Positions 37,741 through 48,415 of a DNA stretch of 64,000 nt are shown one piece after another. The number at the start of each line of letters is the position of its first letter. Within the stretch, counting starts at the first letter, position 1. The notes below the pieces were generated by a model. The model ran no database searches, was not told the DNA's origin, and was given only the letters and a program-made list of their open reading frames with translations. This stretch comes from Deinococcus taeanensis (GTDB lineage Bacteria > Deinococcota > Deinococci > Deinococcales > Deinococcaceae): positions 103,501 through 167,500 of the forward strand of contig NZ_CP083455.1 of NCBI RefSeq assembly GCF_020229735.1, given 5' to 3'. Position numbers and translations under genes: made by a program.

Positions 37741-38235
37741 ATGAAATCCCTGAAGCTCACCATGATCCTCAGCCTCGCGGGCCTGGCCGCCGCCCAAACG
37801 ACCAGCCCCGTCAGCCTGAACCTCGTGATGTCGCTGGTGAAGAACGTCAAGCTTGACGGCAAAGTCACCGAACAGCTCACCCCCAGCCCCAAGACCGTGC
37901 TGCCCGGCGACGTCATCAGCCAGGTCGTGACCGTCCGCAACACCAGCGCCAGAACCATCCAGAGCGTTCCCGTGACCCTGCCTGTCCCCAAGAACACCCG
38001 GTACCTCAGCGCCGAGCAGCCCCAAGGCAACGTCCGCACCGAGTACTCCGCCGACGGCGGCAAGACCTTCGCCGCTGCGCCCCTCAGGAAAAAAGTCACC
38101 GTCACCGAGAACGGCCGCAGCGTGACCAAAGAGGTCGAGGTGAACCCCAGCGAGTACACCACCGTCCGCTGGACCATCAGCGAACTGGGTGCCGCGCAGA
38201 CCCTGAAACTCGGCTACCGCATCCAGGTCAAGTAA
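37741..38235 (+). CDS. Exported single-domain DUF11-like protein
   Basis: 164 residues. Signal peptide MKSLKLTMILSLAGLAAAQ with probable cleavage after AAAQ. The mature part is one beta-sandwich resembling a DUF11/NEW3 domain: TVLPGDVISQVVTVRNTSAR, then IQSVPVTLPVPKNTRYLSAE, and a C-terminal WTISELGAAQTLKLGYRIQV strand pair. It has no cysteine. First gene of five consecutive exported-protein genes on the same strand; a strong AAGGAG site precedes it. It may be a small subunit or cap of the assembly made by the larger neighbours; the function is unknown. Confidence 0.88.
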   Translation: MKSLKLTMILSLAGLAAAQTTSPVSLNLVMSLVKNVKLDGKVTEQLTPSPKTVLPGDVISQVVTVRNTSARTIQSVPVTLPVPKNTRYLSAEQPQGNVRTEYSADGGKTFAAAPLRKKVTVTENGRSVTKEVEVNPSEYTTVRWTISELGAAQTLKLGYRIQVK

Positions 38236-38260
38236 GCCTTACCCCCCTCCGGAGGAACGC

Positions 38261-40561
38261 ATGAACAAAACCCGTCTGATCGCCCTGATGGCCGCCCTGG
38301 CCGCCGGTACCGCCAGCGCTGCCGGCACCGTCGCCGGCACCGCCATTGAAAACACTGCGACCGCCAGCTTCCAGGACCCCGCGAACACCAGCAGCACCCT
38401 GACCAGCACCTCCAACAAGGTCACCACGACCGTGCTGCCCCTCCCGGGCTTCGACGTGGTGTACAGCGACGGCACTGCCGACGGCAACACCATCAGCACC
38501 ACCCCCATCGTCACCACCGGCGCGGTCCCCGGGCAGAAAATCACCACCGCCTACTCCGTCCTGAACACCGGCAACATCGAACTCACGGTGAATCTCACGG
38601 CCGCCACCACCAACGCCGCCCCGGGTCAGACCGTTCAGTACTTTATTGACGCCAACGGCGACGGAGTGGCCGACAACACCACCGCGCTGACCTCCGTCAC
38701 CGTGCCCGTGGATGATCCCGCCACCAGCGCCGATGAAGGCGTCGTGCGGATTGTGCAGGTCGTGACCCTGCCCACTGACCCTGCCCAGATCACCCCCACC
38801 AGCGTTTTTGGCGCCTCCCCCCGCGGCGCCGTGACCGGCACCGCCGGCAGCGACCCCCTCGCCCAGCCGGGCAACGGCTACGCCAGCGGCACCACCAACA
38901 ACTACGAAAACGGCAAGGCGCTCGACACCGACCTGCAGTACGTGCGTATCACGGTGTTCGCTCCGTCGCTGGACAACAACCCCAACACCAGCCCCAGCAC
39001 CCCGGTCGACAGCAAGGGCACCCCCATCACCAACCCCGCGCTCGTGCCGCCCAGCCAGACGGTGCAGATTCCCACCGAAGTCACCGGCAAGACCGGCGAC
39101 GCCGACCCCACCGTCCCGGCCACCGGGTACCTCAACCCTACCGTTCCGACCGGCGATCCCACGCCCACCGGCACGCCCATCGTGGCCAACGTGGCCACCG
39201 ACAACCAGATCGCCTACCCCAAGGCCGACGCGAACAACCTGAACGACGTTGTGGTGTTCACCAACAACCTGACGAACACCAGCGGCACCACCGACCGCGT
39301 GCAGCTGTTCCCGGTGCTGGCCGACGGCACCGTTGACACCGCCTACGTGTACAACGCCACCGCAGGCACGTTCACGAACAGCGCCACCGGCGTGATCATC
39401 CGCTTCCTGGACCCCGTAACCGGCAGCCCCATCCTGGTGTCCAGCAGCCCCAGCGACCCGACCGTCGCGCAGTACCCCACCGTAACCGTGCCCAGCGGCA
39501 GCACTGCGGTCTACCGCACCGAAGTCACCTACCCCGACCCCAACGACAGCGACCCGATCGCCGCGGTTGTCGTGAAGCTCGGCGCGGACTCCCTGAAAGA
39601 CGCGGGCATCGTGTCTGACAGCAGCACCACCAACACCATCTACGCTCCGGCCGCGCAGTTCGGTGACGAAACCAGCCTGCTGGGCACCAGCAGCGCCACG
39701 GTGGTCACGCAGACCGTCAACCCCAACGGCACGTTCTCCGGCGTCAGCAGCCCTGACCTGAGTGACTCGACCGCCGTGTTCCGCATGGACATCGTGAACA
39801 ACGGTCAGTACAACGACAGCTTCACGCTGTCCGGCAGCGTGATCCTGACAGTCGCCGCCACCAGCGCCACCATCACTGTGCCCGTGCTGTACTACGCCCC
39901 GGACGGCTCCCTGCTGCCCCGCCTGAGCACCGACCCCCAGAGCCCCGACTACAACAAGTTCATCACGCCCGTCACGGCGCCCGGCACCGAGTACAAGGCC
40001 TACGGGCTGGTTGACGTGCCCACCGGCACCCGCACCGGCGACTACACTGTCAGCCAGTACGCCGCCGGCAACTACAGCACCATCAGCATGTCCGACCTGA
40101 ACGACGTGATCCGCGTCTCCCCGAACGGGAATGTGGCTGTGGCGAAGTTCGTCTTCAAGTCCGGCGTGACGGCGGACAGCAACCCCGTCAACGGCGTGAA
40201 CAACCCGGCCAACTTCACCTCGACCGGTGCGACCGGCGCCAGGCCCGGCGACGACATCCGCTACCGCATCATCGGGAAGAACAACTACAACACGGGCATC
40301 AGCGGCTTCTTCCTGAGCGACGCCGTGCCGGCCAACACCACGTTCAAGAGCATCGCCCTGCTCGACAGCGCCGGGAACGCCATCACCAGCAAGGTCATCT
40401 ACCAGGTGAACAGCGGCGGCTGGAGCGCCACCGCTCCCACAGCCGGCCTGGCAAGCGCCACCGTGATCAAGATCGCCCTGGACAACAACAGCGACCTGAT
40501 CCCCGACATCCTCCCCGCCAGCACTACCCTGACGGCCGAGTTCATCGTTACCGTCAAGTAA
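38261..40561 (+). CDS. Large exported Thr/Asn/Asp-rich surface protein
   Basis: 766 residues. Signal peptide [20 protein letters not shown]. The mature chain is almost entirely predicted beta, rich in Thr, Asn, Asp, Pro and Val with no Cys, and includes segments such as [39 protein letters not shown] repeats, and a C-terminal DUF11-type module ending [16 protein letters not shown]. The composition suits a secreted lattice or adhesin-type protein. GGAGG lies 9 nt before the ATG and only 25 nt separate it from the preceding gene, so they are co-transcribed. A terminator follows it. Confidence 0.88.
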   Translation: MNKTRLIALMAALAAGTASAAGTVAGTAIENTATASFQDPANTSSTLTSTSNKVTTTVLPLPGFDVVYSDGTADGNTISTTPIVTTGAVPGQKITTAYSVLNTGNIELTVNLTAATTNAAPGQTVQYFIDANGDGVADNTTALTSVTVPVDDPATSADEGVVRIVQVVTLPTDPAQITPTSVFGASPRGAVTGTAGSDPLAQPGNGYASGTTNNYENGKALDTDLQYVRITVFAPSLDNNPNTSPSTPVDSKGTPITNPALVPPSQTVQIPTEVTGKTGDADPTVPATGYLNPTVPTGDPTPTGTPIVANVATDNQIAYPKADANNLNDVVVFTNNLTNTSGTTDRVQLFPVLADGTVDTAYVYNATAGTFTNSATGVIIRFLDPVTGSPILVSSSPSDPTVAQYPTVTVPSGSTAVYRTEVTYPDPNDSDPIAAVVVKLGADSLKDAGIVSDSSTTNTIYAPAAQFGDETSLLGTSSATVVTQTVNPNGTFSGVSSPDLSDSTAVFRMDIVNNGQYNDSFTLSGSVILTVAATSATITVPVLYYAPDGSLLPRLSTDPQSPDYNKFITPVTAPGTEYKAYGLVDVPTGTRTGDYTVSQYAAGNYSTISMSDLNDVIRVSPNGNVAVAKFVFKSGVTADSNPVNGVNNPANFTSTGATGARPGDDIRYRIIGKNNYNTGISGFFLSDAVPANTTFKSIALLDSAGNAITSKVIYQVNSGGWSATAPTAGLASATVIKIALDNNSDLIPDILPASTTLTAEFIVTVK

Positions 40562-40569
40562 ACGGGCCG

Positions 40570-40605
40570 CGGCGCACCCTGCCTGAACGCGGGGTGCGCC
40601 GTTTT
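40570..40605 (+). terminator. Intrinsic terminator inside the surface cluster
   Basis: A 10-bp stem (CGGCGCACCC and GGGTGCGCCG), extended at the loop side, followed directly by TTTT. It would stop or attenuate transcription after the first two genes. Confidence 0.82.
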
Positions 40606-40697
40606 CACAACAGCAGACTCAATATTGAATTTCGCACATTTGAGTGCGCCGCCGCCTCTCCCCGCACTGCAGGTGCGCCCACCGCAAGGAGCCCACC

Positions 40698-43469
40698 GTG
40701 AACCGTTCCCCCCTGCTCCCGACCCTCACCGCTCTGCTGGTCCTGACCTCCACGGCCCACGCCCTGACGCCGGCAGGCACGGAAATCGTGAACCAGGCGC
40801 AGGCGGACTTCGTGCCGCCCAACCCGCAGGACCCCACGCAGGCCGTGTCGAACGTCGTGCGGACCGTGGTGCAGGCCGTGTGCTCGGTGAGCGTCGCGCC
40901 GGACGGCACGCCCGCGCAGCCCGGCCAGCGCGCCGCACTGCTGCCCGGGGAGCGCGCCACCTTCCAATACACCGTGGTGAACACCGGGAACACCACCGAG
41001 ACGTTCCCACTGACCCTGCGGACCGAGTCGCCCAGCACCATCAGCCCCGCCACGCAGCTTGTCCGTGACCTGAACGGGAACGGGCAGGCCGACCCGGACG
41101 AACCCACCGTGAGCACCGTGACGCTGGCGCCCGACGAGCAGGCGGCCGTGCTGGTGGTCGTCAGCGGCGCCGCGCAGGGCGAGGCCTACCTGAACCTGGT
41201 GAGCAGCTGCGCCGGCACCAGCGAGGACAGCAACAACGTGAGCCTCGTGCGGGTCGGACCGCCGCCCGTGCTGGACGTGCAGAAAACCTTCACGCCTGCC
41301 CTGGTGCGGCCCGGCACGGAAACCACCGTGACCGTCACGACCACCAACACCGGCCAGGGCGAAAGCCGCGAGGTGATCCTCACGGACCGGCTGGCCGAGC
41401 AGATCGCACGCGGCCTGCAGTTCGTGCCCGGCAGCGCCCACACGAACGCCGGCACCCTGGAGTACACCCAGGACGGCACCACGTGGAGCGCCACGGAACC
41501 CAGCCCGGTGCGCGGGGTGCGCGCACGCGTGCCCGCCCTGGCACCCGCCGCGGCCGTGACCCTGACCTTCCGGATGCTGGCCACCAACGACGCCGAAAAC
41601 CAGGCGTTCGTGAACACCGCCACCGCCCAGACCGGCGCCGGAACCGTGTCGGGCAGCGCTACCGCCGACGTGCGCTACCAGCCGGCGGTGGCCATCGGCC
41701 CGGCCGGCACGCCCGACGCGCCTGAAGGGAGCCCCGCCGACCAGCAGAACAAACCGCTGGCGGTCGCCGGGCAGCTGGTGTGCTTCGACCACACCGCCCG
41801 GAACACGGGGGACGTGCGCGACACGTACCGCGTGACCATCACGTACCCGCAGGGCGGCGCCACCGCCACGCTGTACGGCGAGAACGGCCAGCCGCTCGCG
41901 CAGCCCATCACGCTGGAGGCCGGGCAGAGCGCCCCGGTGCGTGTGTGCTACGACGCGCAGGTCGGCCCGCTGAACGCCCTGATCACCATTCGCGGGGACC
42001 GCGGCACCAGCAACGCCACGAGTGACGTCATCGGCACGGTCGAAAGTGGCCTGCCGGAACTGCGCAAGGCGTTCGAGGCGAGCACCCTGAACGCGGACAG
42101 TCAGAAAGTTGTAATACCTGAGGGCGGCACGGTCGCCACTGCTGACACCATCACCTACACCCTCAGTGTCCGTAACCCCTACACGCGCCCCCTCACGAAC
42201 GTCGTCCTGACCGATCCGCTGCCCGCTCACCTGGACCTGACCAGCGCCAGCACCGGCGCCCAGGTGACCGGCCAGCCCGGCGCGCAGGTCGTCACCTGGA
42301 CCCTGGAACGCCTGGAGGCCGGGGAAACCCGAACCCTGACAGTCGGCACCCGCGTCTCTGACCGCGCCGTGGACGGCGAATCCCTGCGCAACACCTTCAC
42401 CATGGTCAGCAGCGAACTGAACGGCACGCTGCCCAGCAACGAGGTACAGACCCCCGTCTGGAGCGGCCGCCTGGTGATCGAGAAGACCGTCAGCGCCGCC
42501 GAGGCCAATTACGGCGACAAGCTGACGTACACGCTGAGAATCACCAACCAGTCCACCACCACCGCCATCACCGGCGCCGTCGTGACCGACACGCCCGCCC
42601 CCGGCCTGGAGTACCTGAACGGCACCAGCACCCTGAACGGGCAGCCACTGAGTGACCCCAGCGTCAGTGGCGGCGTACTGCGCTGGACCGCCGGGGAACT
42701 CAAGCCCGGCCAGACCGCCACGATCACGTACCAGACACGCGTGACGCCCGAAGCGGGCAGCCAGATCGTGAACACCGTGGAAGTCACCGGGACCGGGGCG
42801 GGCGGCGCGCGCGCTGTCGCCAGCAACCGCGCCACCGCCACCACGAAACTCAACCCACTGAAATTCGCGCCTCTGGCCGATATTGTCGGCACTGTGTTCG
42901 TAGACCGCAACCGCAACGGCCTGTTCGACCCCCTCCTGGACCTCCCCGTGCCGCGCGCACGCCTCCTGCTCGCCGGCGGCCGCGAGGCCCTCACCGACGC
43001 GCGCGGCCGCTACGCCTTCCCGAACGTGGGCCTGGGCACGCAGGCGCTGCGCCTGGACCCCAACACCACCCCCTACCCCCCCCTGCACGTCCCGCAGGAC
43101 GGCGGCCTGAGCGGCACCCAGACGGTCTTCGTGCGGGGCCTGACCAGCGCGGACTTTCCGCTGGCGCCGCTCGGCGGGGAGATCAACGCGCTGCGCCGCA
43201 CCACCCTCACCATGGGGGACGTGCGTCTGGAGAAAACGGTATACGCCGTGGACGGCGGGTACGTGGTCACGCTGCGCCTGGTCACCCCGCGGACCCTGGA
43301 GAATCTGACGCTCACCGATCCCCTCCCAGTGGGCGCACAGCTGAAAGAAGGCAGAAATATTCACATTGGTACCTTCGGGGCAGGTGAACTGAACCTCACC
43401 TACCGCTTTGACTGGACGGGCGAGCCACGCGCCGCCACGACCGATCCGGTACTCAGCTGGAGGTACTGA
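40698..43469 (+). CDS. Exported DUF11-repeat protein with SdrD-B-like domain
   Basis: 923 residues from a GTG with AAGGAG 7 nt ahead; an ATG start is not available near the signal peptide ([22 protein letters not shown]). At least three DUF11-type beta-sandwiches are visible: [40 protein letters not shown] and [20 protein letters not shown]. After residue ~730 comes a prealbumin-like SdrD-B module, [20 protein letters not shown], with the Asp-rich calcium-site pattern, then a partial DUF11 unit ending at SWRY. It ends 2 nt before the next gene, so the two are translated as a unit and may form a complex. Confidence 0.92.
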   Translation: MNRSPLLPTLTALLVLTSTAHALTPAGTEIVNQAQADFVPPNPQDPTQAVSNVVRTVVQAVCSVSVAPDGTPAQPGQRAALLPGERATFQYTVVNTGNTTETFPLTLRTESPSTISPATQLVRDLNGNGQADPDEPTVSTVTLAPDEQAAVLVVVSGAAQGEAYLNLVSSCAGTSEDSNNVSLVRVGPPPVLDVQKTFTPALVRPGTETTVTVTTTNTGQGESREVILTDRLAEQIARGLQFVPGSAHTNAGTLEYTQDGTTWSATEPSPVRGVRARVPALAPAAAVTLTFRMLATNDAENQAFVNTATAQTGAGTVSGSATADVRYQPAVAIGPAGTPDAPEGSPADQQNKPLAVAGQLVCFDHTARNTGDVRDTYRVTITYPQGGATATLYGENGQPLAQPITLEAGQSAPVRVCYDAQVGPLNALITIRGDRGTSNATSDVIGTVESGLPELRKAFEASTLNADSQKVVIPEGGTVATADTITYTLSVRNPYTRPLTNVVLTDPLPAHLDLTSASTGAQVTGQPGAQVVTWTLERLEAGETRTLTVGTRVSDRAVDGESLRNTFTMVSSELNGTLPSNEVQTPVWSGRLVIEKTVSAAEANYGDKLTYTLRITNQSTTTAITGAVVTDTPAPGLEYLNGTSTLNGQPLSDPSVSGGVLRWTAGELKPGQTATITYQTRVTPEAGSQIVNTVEVTGTGAGGARAVASNRATATTKLNPLKFAPLADIVGTVFVDRNRNGLFDPLLDLPVPRARLLLAGGREALTDARGRYAFPNVGLGTQALRLDPNTTPYPPLHVPQDGGLSGTQTVFVRGLTSADFPLAPLGGEINALRRTTLTMGDVRLEKTVYAVDGGYVVTLRLVTPRTLENLTLTDPLPVGAQLKEGRNIHIGTFGAGELNLTYRFDWTGEPRAATTDPVLSWRY

Positions 43470-43471
43470 AC

Positions 43472-46400
43472 GTGCAACCGGACTTCAAGCGCATCGCCAC
43501 TGCCCTCTCGGCCCTCATGGCCGTGAGTGTCAGTGCCTCCGCGCAGGAGATCAGCACCAGCCTGCCCCTGACCACCGTCGGCGACCGCCTGATGTGGTCC
43601 CTGGGCGACCAGGACCTGAACCTGGAGGTGCCTCTGGACGGTCCGGTTCGTCTGGAACTGTACAGCCCCCGCCTGGCCCCCAGCGACTACCGCGCCGACA
43701 CCTACTACGGTGATGAGCAGTACGACGCAGGCCGCCCCCAGGTCACCACGACCTTCACGGTGGTGCGCGACGACGGCACCATCCTCCTGACCCGCACCTT
43801 CACGCCCGGCGAGCACAGCTGGGAGACCCTGCTGAACCAGACGCTGCCCGCCGGGCGCTACCGCATCCGCGCCGCCACCGAAGGCAGCGGCAAGAACACC
43901 TTCGCCATCCGGCTGGCCGGCGTGAGCGCCGAAGTGAGCGCCGAACAGATCAGCGTGAATGTGCACAGCCGCGACTGGGTCCCGGCCGTGAACGTCACCA
44001 CGGACGGCCGCGCCCACACCCTGCGCCTGTACGACGGCGACGGCCCCCAGGAGCTTCAGGCCCGCCTGCGCGACGCGCAGGGCAACGTCTTTCCCCTGCA
44101 GGTCAGCGCCGACCTGAACCACACCGACCTGCCCCTGCCCGCCAAGGCCGGCACCTACACCGTGGAACTGCGTCAGCCGGCAACCGCGCAGCAGTTCAGC
44201 AACACGGTCGGGTTCAGCCTCGTGCGCGACGGCAGCCCCGCACCCATCACGGTCGCCCGTGTGGACCAGACCGGCACGCTGCGCGTCAGGGCCGAACTCG
44301 TTCTGCCCGGCGAAACCCGCTCCACCCGGGCCGCCGTGACGCTTGGCAAGACGCCCGTCACCATCGATGGCCGGCTGGAGCGGCGCGTCGTGGCCGGCAC
44401 GTACCCGGTGACGGCCGCCCCCGTCGCCGGTGCCCAGGTCACGGTCGGCACCTCCAGCGTCACCGTCCCCAGGGACGGCACCGGTGAAACCCTTGTGCAG
44501 ATCCGCCCCAGCGTCGGCCTGGATCTCCAGGCCGACAAGCTGGAGGTCTGCCAGGGTGACACCGTGACCGTCACGGCCCGCGCCGTCACCGCCTTTGCCG
44601 GGGACCTGCCCCTGGACCTCAGTCTCAGTGCCCCCGGCCTGGACAGTGAAGGGCGCCGCGCGCAGGGCACCCTGAGTGCCGCCCAGCCCGGCCAGGTGAC
44701 CCTGACCGCCACCGCCACGCGCCCCGGCCCGCTGACCGTCACCGCCCGCCTCGCCCCCTGGGGTGAGGAACGCCAGCTGCAGCTGAACGTTCTGCCGGAC
44801 ACCACCAGCCTGCAGGTGCAGCGCGAAACCCCCGCCGACGCACAGGTCGGCGAGGAGATCGACGTCAGCCTGCGCGTCACGAACACGGCCGCGCAGCCCG
44901 TCACGTACCGCGTGCAGGACACCCCCGCCGCCGGGCTCGACGCCCTGAGCGACACCGCCTTCACCGGCACCCTGGGCGCCGGCGAGACCCGCACCCTCCG
45001 TTACCGTGCCCGCGTCACGCAGGCCGGCCCACTGAGCCTGAACGCCCAGGTCAGCTCCGACACCTGCAGCGCCGTGCAGACCGCCAGCGCTCAGCTCACC
45101 GCCGAACCGGCGCCCACCGCGCCCGCCCTGGCCGAAGCCGTCACCCCTGCACCCGCAGAGGCAGCGGCTCCCCAGGCGCAGCGGGTCAGCACCGTCTCCC
45201 TGCCGTTCGACGCGCCGCGCCAGTCCACCGAGCTGGTCATCGCCCACCCCGCCACGACCGGCGCGACCTTCATTCCCGGCAGCGCCCGCCTGAACGGCCA
45301 GCCGCTCACCGACCCGGTGCGTGGCCCCAGCGGCACCCTGTACTGGGTGGTCATCCCCACCAGCGCCATGACGGCCACCAGCGCCGCCGTGCGCGGCACG
45401 GTCACGTACGACCTCACCCACACCGAAGCGCTCGATGAACTGGGCGAACCGGCCCTGCTGGCCCGCTTCAAGGGTGAACGCAGCGAGACGCTCCAGGGAC
45501 AGCTGGACCTGCAGGACCTGGCCGCCGCCCGTCCGCTGGACAGCGCCGAAGCGCTCACCGAGAACGACGGCGCGATCAAGTTCCCGCTCCGCGGCAGCCT
45601 GATCCGACTGCGTGACCGCATCAACGTGACCGTGGAAGTGCCTGACGACCAGGCGGCGGCCCTGACCGTGAACGGTCAGGAAATCAGCACCGACCGGATC
45701 GGCGAGACCACCACCGACCCCGCCCGCGGCGTGCGCCGGCTCACGTACGTGGGCGTGCCGCTGAAAGCCGGCCAGAACACCCTGCAGTTCGGGAATGACA
45801 CGGTCAGCGTGCAGCTGGTCGGCGCGACTGTACGCACCGAGGTCACGCCCGTGAACCTCACTGCCGACGGCGCCACGCCGCTGCGCGTAAAACTCCGCAC
45901 CCTGGACGCCAACGGCAACCTCAGCGCTCAGGGCAGCGTGACCGTCACCAGCAACCTTGAACCCCGCAACGCCGACGCCCTGCCCGGCGAATCCGGTTAC
46001 CAGGTGCGCCTCATCAACGGCGAGGGTGAACTTGTCCTGCAGCCCCAGTCGGCGCCCACCACCCTGAAACTGAACGTCCAGCAGGGTCAGGACACCAGGA
46101 CCTATACCTTCGACGTGAAGCCCGACAGCAGCCGCGTCGGCGTGGGCGTCGTCAGTGCCACCCTTGGCCTGGACGGCAGCCTGAGCCTCGGCAACGACCT
46201 CACCTGGCAGGCCCGCGCCTCCTACGAAGGGCCGCTTGCCGGCGGCAAACTGTACGTCGCGGCCAACAAGGACGGCCTGCCCACCGACACCGACCCCCAG
46301 AAACGCTTCGCGGCCTACGGGGACGCCAGCACCCAGGCGGTTGCGCTGCAGGGCATCGACCCCATCGGCATCCGTTACGACCACCCTAGCTTCCGCGCCG

Positions 46401-48307
46401 AGTACCGCCGCAGCAGCCTCCCCATTGACGTGCTGCCCGTCCGTGAACAGCTGACCGCCCTGACCGTCAGCAGCAAGAGCACCCCCCAGGTCAGCGGCTT
46501 CGCGGCCCTCGTGCCCAACGACCGCGTGCACGACGTCCTCGTTCCCGAAAACACCCGCCTGCTGCGGCTCACGCACGGCGACGTCTCCGAAGGCAGCGAA
46601 ACCCTGGAGGTCGTGACGCTGGAACGCGGCACCGGCAAGGACCTCGGCCACGTCACGCTGCAACGCAACGTGGACTACGTCCTGGACACCCGCACCGGCA
46701 TCATCACGCTCGCCCGCACCCTGGATCACGTTGACCCCAGCCTCAACGACCTGCGCGTGCAGGCCACCTACCGCCTGAACAGCGCCCTGGACCAGCGCAA
46801 GCTGGCGTACGGCGCGCAGGTCAAGTACCAGGCCGCGCAGGGCAGTGTCGGCGTGGCCGCCGTCAGCCTTGACGGCACCGTGACCGCCGGCGCGCGCGCC
46901 ACGTACGACAACGGCACGACCCGCGCCGACGGTCTGCTCGCCTACTCCAGCGGCTTTCAGGCCAGCGCAGATTTCAGCACCAGCCTCGGCCGCAGCGCCA
47001 TCCAGGCCCGCGTGCGCTACCAGGACGGCACCTACGAGGGCCTCGCGCCCTTCACGGCCGGCCTGACCGCCAGCGCCAGCGTCGACACGCGCCTGACCAC
47101 CAGCCTCAGCAGCAACGTGCAGGCCGAGTACCACGACACCCTGAGCACCGCCGACACCCGCACCCAGGGTGGCAGCGTCACCGCGCGCGCCGACTACCGC
47201 CTCGCGCCTTTCAGCGTCGGCGCCGGCGTGAAGTACGCCTTCGGTGACCAGTACGGCGTGGGTGCGGTGATCAGCGCCGGGTACCACCAGGCGCCTGTGG
47301 ACATCGACGTGCGCCACACCCAGCCGCTCGCCGGGGCGGCGGGCGGCAACCTGACCCCTGTGACCAGCGTCAGCGCCCGCTACGCCCTGACCGACACCGT
47401 GACGGTCGGCGTGACCGATGAGATCAACTGGACCACCGGCCACAACGCCGCCCTGACCCTCAGCAGCCGTCTGGGCAACACCAACTACCAGGTGGCGTAC
47501 GACCTGCCCACCGCGGGCGGCCAGGGCAACCGCGCGCGCTTCGGCGTCAGCACCACCTCCGCCCTGACCGACCACCTGACCGCCGGCCTCCGCGGCAGCG
47601 CCACCTACGACATCGGCAGCAAAAGCGCCGAGGCGGGCGCCGGCGCCGACCTGAACTACAAGACCGACACGCTCAGCGCCACGGTCGGCACCGATCTCAC
47701 CACAGGCGACAGGGGTTTCGGCGTGGTTCTGCGCGGCGGCGTCAGTGGCAGTCTCGGCGAGCACCTGACCCTCACCGCCGACGGTCTCGTGGAATTCGGC
47801 GCCGGAAAGAACGGCCAGCGGGCCGCGCTGGGCTTCGCGTACCGCGACCGGACCTTCAATGCCCTGGGCACGGTCCGCTACGTCAACGGCACGCTGGCCG
47901 GCAACCAGCCTGAACTCAGCAGCAACCTCGCCGCCGAGTACCGCCAGCCCACCTGGTCGGTGCGCGCCGGTGTGGACACCCGCACCATGCTGAACGATTC
48001 CGACAGCTTCACCGCGCAGCTGGGTCTGGGCGGCACCTACTACGTCAACGACCGCGTCGGTATCGGCGCCTGGGGCCGCGTCCTCACCCAGCCTGGCACC
48101 AGTACCACCCAGTACGGCTACGGCCTGGAAGCCAGTGTCCGCGCGCTGCCCGGCACCTGGATTACCGCCGGGTACAACCCCGTGGGCTTCAACGGCCTGG
48201 GCACCAGCTACACCCGCCAGGGCGCGTACCTGCGCGTGGACCTGACCCTCGACGACTCGACAGGGCAGAAGCCGGCTCAGCACGCAGAGTCCACGGGCGA
48301 CTCCTGA
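43472..48307 (+). CDS. Giant exported protein with probable outer-membrane beta-barrel
   Basis: 1,611 residues. Signal peptide [24 protein letters not shown]. Residues ~30-880 are beta-sandwich modules, including DUF11-like [20 protein letters not shown] and strands after a Pro/Ala linker near 555-575. From about 884 ([20 protein letters not shown]) the chain becomes alternating amphipathic strands with Gly, Tyr, Asn and Ala, as in a large outer-membrane barrel, running to ~1590. [15 protein letters not shown] segment at ~1070 resembles the plug/entry motif of such barrels. The last residues are polar, without the usual terminal aromatic. GTG start 2 nt after the previous stop, with GGAGG upstream. 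Confidence 0.9.
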   Translation: MQPDFKRIATALSALMAVSVSASAQEISTSLPLTTVGDRLMWSLGDQDLNLEVPLDGPVRLELYSPRLAPSDYRADTYYGDEQYDAGRPQVTTTFTVVRDDGTILLTRTFTPGEHSWETLLNQTLPAGRYRIRAATEGSGKNTFAIRLAGVSAEVSAEQISVNVHSRDWVPAVNVTTDGRAHTLRLYDGDGPQELQARLRDAQGNVFPLQVSADLNHTDLPLPAKAGTYTVELRQPATAQQFSNTVGFSLVRDGSPAPITVARVDQTGTLRVRAELVLPGETRSTRAAVTLGKTPVTIDGRLERRVVAGTYPVTAAPVAGAQVTVGTSSVTVPRDGTGETLVQIRPSVGLDLQADKLEVCQGDTVTVTARAVTAFAGDLPLDLSLSAPGLDSEGRRAQGTLSAAQPGQVTLTATATRPGPLTVTARLAPWGEERQLQLNVLPDTTSLQVQRETPADAQVGEEIDVSLRVTNTAAQPVTYRVQDTPAAGLDALSDTAFTGTLGAGETRTLRYRARVTQAGPLSLNAQVSSDTCSAVQTASAQLTAEPAPTAPALAEAVTPAPAEAAAPQAQRVSTVSLPFDAPRQSTELVIAHPATTGATFIPGSARLNGQPLTDPVRGPSGTLYWVVIPTSAMTATSAAVRGTVTYDLTHTEALDELGEPALLARFKGERSETLQGQLDLQDLAAARPLDSAEALTENDGAIKFPLRGSLIRLRDRINVTVEVPDDQAAALTVNGQEISTDRIGETTTDPARGVRRLTYVGVPLKAGQNTLQFGNDTVSVQLVGATVRTEVTPVNLTADGATPLRVKLRTLDANGNLSAQGSVTVTSNLEPRNADALPGESGYQVRLINGEGELVLQPQSAPTTLKLNVQQGQDTRTYTFDVKPDSSRVGVGVVSATLGLDGSLSLGNDLTWQARASYEGPLAGGKLYVAANKDGLPTDTDPQKRFAAYGDASTQAVALQGIDPIGIRYDHPSFRAEYRRSSLPIDVLPVREQLTALTVSSKSTPQVSGFAALVPNDRVHDVLVPENTRLLRLTHGDVSEGSETLEVVTLERGTGKDLGHVTLQRNVDYVLDTRTGIITLARTLDHVDPSLNDLRVQATYRLNSALDQRKLAYGAQVKYQAAQGSVGVAAVSLDGTVTAGARATYDNGTTRADGLLAYSSGFQASADFSTSLGRSAIQARVRYQDGTYEGLAPFTAGLTASASVDTRLTTSLSSNVQAEYHDTLSTADTRTQGGSVTARADYRLAPFSVGAGVKYAFGDQYGVGAVISAGYHQAPVDIDVRHTQPLAGAAGGNLTPVTSVSARYALTDTVTVGVTDEINWTTGHNAALTLSSRLGNTNYQVAYDLPTAGGQGNRARFGVSTTSALTDHLTAGLRGSATYDIGSKSAEAGAGADLNYKTDTLSATVGTDLTTGDRGFGVVLRGGVSGSLGEHLTLTADGLVEFGAGKNGQRAALGFAYRDRTFNALGTVRYVNGTLAGNQPELSSNLAAEYRQPTWSVRAGVDTRTMLNDSDSFTAQLGLGGTYYVNDRVGIGAWGRVLTQPGTSTTQYGYGLEASVRALPGTWITAGYNPVGFNGLGTSYTRQGAYLRVDLTLDDSTGQKPAQHAESTGDS

Positions 48308-48415
48308 AACGGCGGCGCCGCACTTCGTCCCTACCCGGCGGGGCGCCACAGCTCTGAGCTGATCAGACTGCGGCCCCGCGTCCGCCTGCCTGACCCCCTG
48401 AAAGAGAGGATGTGA

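Noticed and set aside
48347..48360. Palindrome CAGCTC-T-GAGCTG between the barrel gene and the last surface gene
   Set aside because: The one-base loop cannot form a hairpin, there is no U-tract, and a 13-nt palindrome can occur by chance.
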